DNA of 64,000 bases from assembly GCA_029379385.1 (NCBI GenBank), contig CM055607.1, positions 6,634,001 through 6,698,000 of the forward strand. Reading direction: 5' to 3'. A model generated the notes under the pieces. It made no database searches. It was not told where the DNA came from and saw only the letters and a list, made by a program, of their open reading frames with translations. This DNA comes from Quillaja saponaria (taxonomy: Eukaryota > Streptophyta > Magnoliopsida > Fabales > Quillajaceae). Each line of letters opens with the position of its first letter. Within the stretch, counting starts at the first letter, position 1. The position numbers and the translations under genes were made by a program. Positions 60,501 through 64,000 of the stretch are shown here, piece by piece.

Positions 60501-61875
60501 TGTAGGATATAAAATCATCTTTCACCTTCATAGTGTCCAGGATTTTGTAGTAATTGCTTACAATTCAGGGTAAAAGAAATCCTTCTTTGCTTATAAGTTA
60601 AAGTGTAAAAGTTGGAAACCTTAACCGATGGAAAGTAGGAGTTTACTGGGGCTGGGCTCCGCGCCTGATTTCTTAAAGAATTTTGTTGTGTTCTAAACCG
60701 GGAACCCTTCAGAAGTTGACGAAAATAATAAGCACTAAGCAGGCCCATCAAAAACCCTCACAGAAAATGCTTGTGTAGACATTTAATAATGGTCGTTTTG
60801 GTAATTGGAGTAATTTGCAAGCATAAATCTATAGCTTGAATTATGGAAACTTAGATGGGCCAATGACCGTAATTCTAGTGGCACCTCATCCCCTTTTAGA
60901 CCAAACTCATCGTAGGCTTTAAATGCTCCTGCTGCTTGTCTGCTACAATAACCAACCAAAAATTACAGTAGTTGTAGGCACTTTGACAAATTTGTCTGTA
61001 CAAGCTCCCTCCAGAAAACATGATTCCTGTATTACTGTTGTTTCCCTGGTACTTTAGTTAGTCTTAATACGTTCAGGCCTTCTCCTGGCCACCTTTCCTT
61101 AGTAGAAAAGAATGTTCTTCTGATGTCAATGTATGTCTCATCTAGCCAGTTAGGGGAAAACGTAATTCATTTAAACAAAAAAAAAAACGCTTTGGGAAGT
61201 ATGCTTACATGTTGAAGATGAATGCCTCCTGCTAAGACTCAACCATGTTTTTTCAGGAAACAGGAAATTTGGCCGAAGCAACTGATGATGATAACTTGGT
61301 CAACAACACACTTGAAGAACAATCATATGATATTTCTCCATACAAAGGTTCGGATGATGAAGATGAAGATGAGGATGACATACCAAATAGTAAATTCATC
61401 CCTTCATGGGCCAGGTGTGCTAACTTTTTTCCTTTGATGAATTATGCTCCTCAGGCTTAAAAGAACACGGCAGTGACCTTATAGTCTATCATCTGTGGCA
61501 CCTCATTTTCTGTTTAGAACAAGAGGTGGACGACGAATGGGTTCAAGACCCACTGTGTTCATTGTATGACTTATAATTTACCAAAAGTATAATGGTGATA
61601 TCTTTGTCAATTGAACCTTTCACTTATCCTGTTTGAATAACCAGAGGTATCTTACCAGTCTGTGCTTGTGTTTTGCAGTAAACGTTGCCTGTCACAGGTT
61701 GTTCCTTCCCAGAAATTAGTAGACCCAGAAACCATTTTCCCCCCACAAAGTTTTTGTGATATAGCTGAAGGTAACTCTAGATGGTTGAAGTTGTAGATTT
61801 ACTAGTTGTCACTGGACTAAGCAACAGATTTCTTCTATTGTAGTTCTCTTGCCTCAAAAGCTTCAGATAAAGTAG
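51569..61875 (+). CDS. WYR: WYRD, plant INCENP orthologue (chromosomal passenger complex), frame irregular in exon 2
   Basis: INCENP scaffolds the chromosomal passenger complex and activates Aurora kinase. Exons: 51569-51752, 53160-56059, 57942-59217, 59844-60190, 60283-60477, 61257-61414, 61679-61770 and 61844-61875. The N-terminus MSTIEKLFVQIFERKKWIID matches WYR (At5g55820). The long Ser-rich middle is poorly conserved and holds two KEN motifs (DKENG near 54491, GKENQ near 58998). Exon 5 encodes a charged Lys/Glu helix of about 110 residues, as in INCENP. Exon 7 encodes the IN-box, YDISPYKGSDDEDEDEDDIP then SKFIPSWA, the Aurora-binding segment. The protein ends LLPQKLQIK. The total is 5184 bases, a multiple of three (about 1727 residues), but exon 2 changes frame near 55275-55358 and returns near 55993. 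A perfect donor at 54984 (CAAG|GTAAGT) and acceptor at 55357 (TTTCAG) could remove 374 bases and keep phase; one extra G near 55993 would remain. Confidence 0.85.
56198..56955. mobile_element. hAT-type MITE, copy B (WYR intron 2)
   Basis: The left end CAAGGTTTAAAAATTCTTGTCGAAACG and right end CGAAACGAATTTTAGTTCCTTG form inverted repeats. Flanks GTCATAGC (56190-56197) and CATATAGC (56956-56963) match at 5 of 8 positions, a worn 8-bp target duplication. It has the same internal order as copy A, plus extra CGTTTCC-type subterminal repeats at 56221-56350 and an extra segment near 56478-56590. Confidence 0.8.
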
Positions 61876-63808
61876 TAGCAAGTGAATGAAACTGAATTCC
61901 AGAAAGTTGCATTCCAGATATTCAACATCTCTATTGAGTTTTTTTCTCTAGAGAAAAAGGTATGCTTTCTATCGATATGTTGTTCTCTATTATTTGGAGT
62001 CTGAGCACAGCATCATATTGCCTTGTTAGCTTCTCATTACATTTTTCGTTTTGTTTACTATCAAAAGATTTATATTTCTGCAACTTTGCCTCTTAAGTGC
62101 CTGTCGCTGGTAGAGATAGCAATTTAGTGCATGCCTTTGGCAAGGATAATAGACTTTCTTCCTTTCTTTCCATTTTCTTGAAACTAATGTTCACTGCCAT
62201 AGCACCACCCATCCCCTTACCTTTAGAACACTCCTTCCTTGCCAACACAAACAAATGAACAACCAAAACAGACTCACACACAGACACAGAGCATGCACAT
62301 GTGAACACGCATGTATAGAGGAACCATTTTAATAATTTGTACTTTGTACTCTGAAAGAACTGGTGTTCAGATTAATCAATTGCTCCCAGAATTAAAAAGG
62401 AAGGCAACTTTTGTATACAAGAAGTATATATTAAGGTTCTGTTTTTATATGGCAGATCTCTGAGGAGTGTTTTGTGAAAAAAAGTTTCCAGAATCTTGTT
62501 TGAAGAAGTGTTCAGAAGCAGGCGATTTGTTTTTGCGCATTTTTAGCTGAAGAATGTAGATTTCAATTGTGTATATCTTCTTTCAGTGGAATAATCATGT
62601 ATGTACTTCTCCATTTATATTATATGTTCCTGGAATAGTGTTTAACAAAAGAAAATGTCTGGAATTACGAAGTTCCCTTTTGAGAAAAAGGAAGATGCAC
62701 CATTGCTCAACCATTACCACAGCCCTTTTGACAAAACTAAGCTTCTGTTTTGATTTTTTTTTTTTTTTTTTTCCCCTGTTAATAGTTAAATTCTGATCAA
62801 GAAAGAGCAAGATGACTCTGTTGACATGATAACAATGGCTATACTCTCTGGGGTATCAGTTTGCTACGAGTTGTTTATTTTATTCAACAAGGACCTCGTT
62901 GTTCAGAAGGCAAGAAACAAGTGTTGTACAATTTGTGTTTGCATGCAACTTGTACACTTTTTGACTTGGCATGTTGTGCAAGGAGTTGAGTTGGAAAAGG
63001 GTCCGCTACTTAATGTTTCGTAATATCTATAATAGATATTAATATATGCCGATCAGACAAAGAAACTACATAGGATAATACATTATGATACAGGAAAACC
63101 ATTTTCCCTCATTATCAACCTAACTTGTATCAGACTTGAGAATTTACTTTAGTGATATAATTACATCATTCACACTGAGAATAACTCCTGTTGCGAGCAT
63201 CAACGCTGTCAGTCTCTTTCATCTAAAAAACTCAACTTCTCAACCTTGGTAGTTTATGATTTAATACCAAGGACTACTCTAGTCCCATTGATAGCTAGGA
63301 GATTGTCTGTAGAGGGGCCATTCTTAACTGAAAACAGAAGTTCATTTTGATACCCAACATAGTAGTTCCTAATACCAAGACACAAATAATTGTCTATGCA
63401 CCTTCAAATTTATTTATTTTTGGTTATATAATACACCTTCAGTTTTATAGAGCATAAAGTCATAACTCTGCAATACACGTTTGGGTCAACGAATTTCACA
63501 AGCAGTTAAATTAAGATGAGCAATCGAACCATATATGATATTATGTAGTTAACTAAAAGCAGAAGGTAATTTTGTGGGTTCTAAGAAAAATATAAACAGT
63601 CGTTCAGCTCTATTTTTCTGGTTACTTTAGAGGCAGGCCAAGTATTGCAATTTGCAACTTCTAAGCTTACCAGACACACGCTAAAAACACTCATGCAAAG
63701 TCTACTACAGGTTTCTTCAAGAATGAGAGAGCAGCGAAAATGAATCTCTTATAGTGAAATATACTCACTACCGGTACAGTTTCCATAAATCAATCATAAC
63801 AAAACACA
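61876..63808. other. WYR 3' region and intergenic spacer
   Basis: The WYR 3' UTR continues for an unknown length; T runs lie at 62754-62772. Short open frames near 62569-63023 have no recognisable domains. No gene is supported. Confidence 0.4.
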
Positions 63809-63957
63809 TTAAAATTTTGAAACCTTTCCAACCAGAGGCTTGCAACTGTGGAATTCCTTGAAGCCACGTGCACCAGGTATTCCTACTGGAACTTTAGAAT
63901 TCGCACTCACATCACTTACTTTCCTGATGTTGATTTCTCTTCTATTTGTATAGCATC
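63809..63957 (-). CDS. Possible terminal exon of a gene continuing beyond the window
   Basis: Read on the minus strand, an acceptor (TTTTAG) at about 63959-63958 is followed by 149 bases open in one frame to TAA at 63811-63809. The residues include NIRKVSDVSANSKVPVGIPG and ARGFKEFHSCKPLVGKVSKF. The GT-rich run GGTTTTGGTTTTGG before the acceptor is a plausible plant polypyrimidine-type intron end. No family is recognised and the upstream exons lie outside the window. This is a tentative call based on coding-like composition only. Confidence 0.3.
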
Positions 63958-64000
63958 CTAAAACCAAAACCAAAACCAAAACCAGAACTGCAGTTGTTGT

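Overview
The window is nuclear DNA of a eudicot plant. Coding exons are split by AT-rich introns with GT...AG borders, intergenic DNA is very AT-rich and full of transposon relics, and every recognisable protein is plant-type. No genus can be named from the sequence alone.

Layout. (1) 0.4-1.4 kb, minus: ribonucleotide reductase small subunit (TSO2/RNR2), with its single reading frame broken by two one-base insertions. (2) 1.7-14.5 kb: gene-poor DNA with an inverted-repeat element, diverged duplicated blocks, a probable long gypsy-type LTR and a hairpin. (3) 14.5-19.5 kb, minus: nine-exon Sua5/YrdC threonylcarbamoyl-AMP synthase. (4) 21.1-24.0 kb, minus: six-exon mitochondrial import receptor TOM20. 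(5) 25.1-33.5 kb, plus: a tandem cluster of small, fast-evolving, N-terminally hydrophobic, Cys-rich peptide genes in several states of decay. It has three open copies, one copy with a nonsense codon, one frameshifted remnant, one unit that kept its promoter but lost its CDS, and one copy whose promoter and CDS are split by a 1-kb hairpin-rich inverted-repeat element. This is the most novel part of the window. (6) 34.2-35.0 kb, minus: an OVATE family protein. (7) 38.7-47.8 kb, minus: a ten-exon RRM+PPR protein, PPR4 (chloroplast rps12 trans-splicing). (8) 49.1-50.5 kb, minus: cytosolic ribosomal protein eS17. (9) 51.6-61.9 kb, plus: the plant INCENP orthologue WYRD. (10) The last 200 bases probably hold a terminal exon of a minus-strand gene.

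The genes form no operon-like unit. Several serve housekeeping or cell-division roles: dNTP supply, tRNA t6A modification, mitochondrial import, chloroplast RNA splicing, translation and the chromosomal passenger complex. Three well-conserved genes (TSO2, PPR4, WYR) carry isolated one-base frame breaks. That pattern fits residual assembly indels at least as well as pseudogenisation, so the breaks need checking against reads. Two copies of one hAT-type MITE sit in introns of PPR4 and WYR, with matching termini and approximate 8-bp target duplications.
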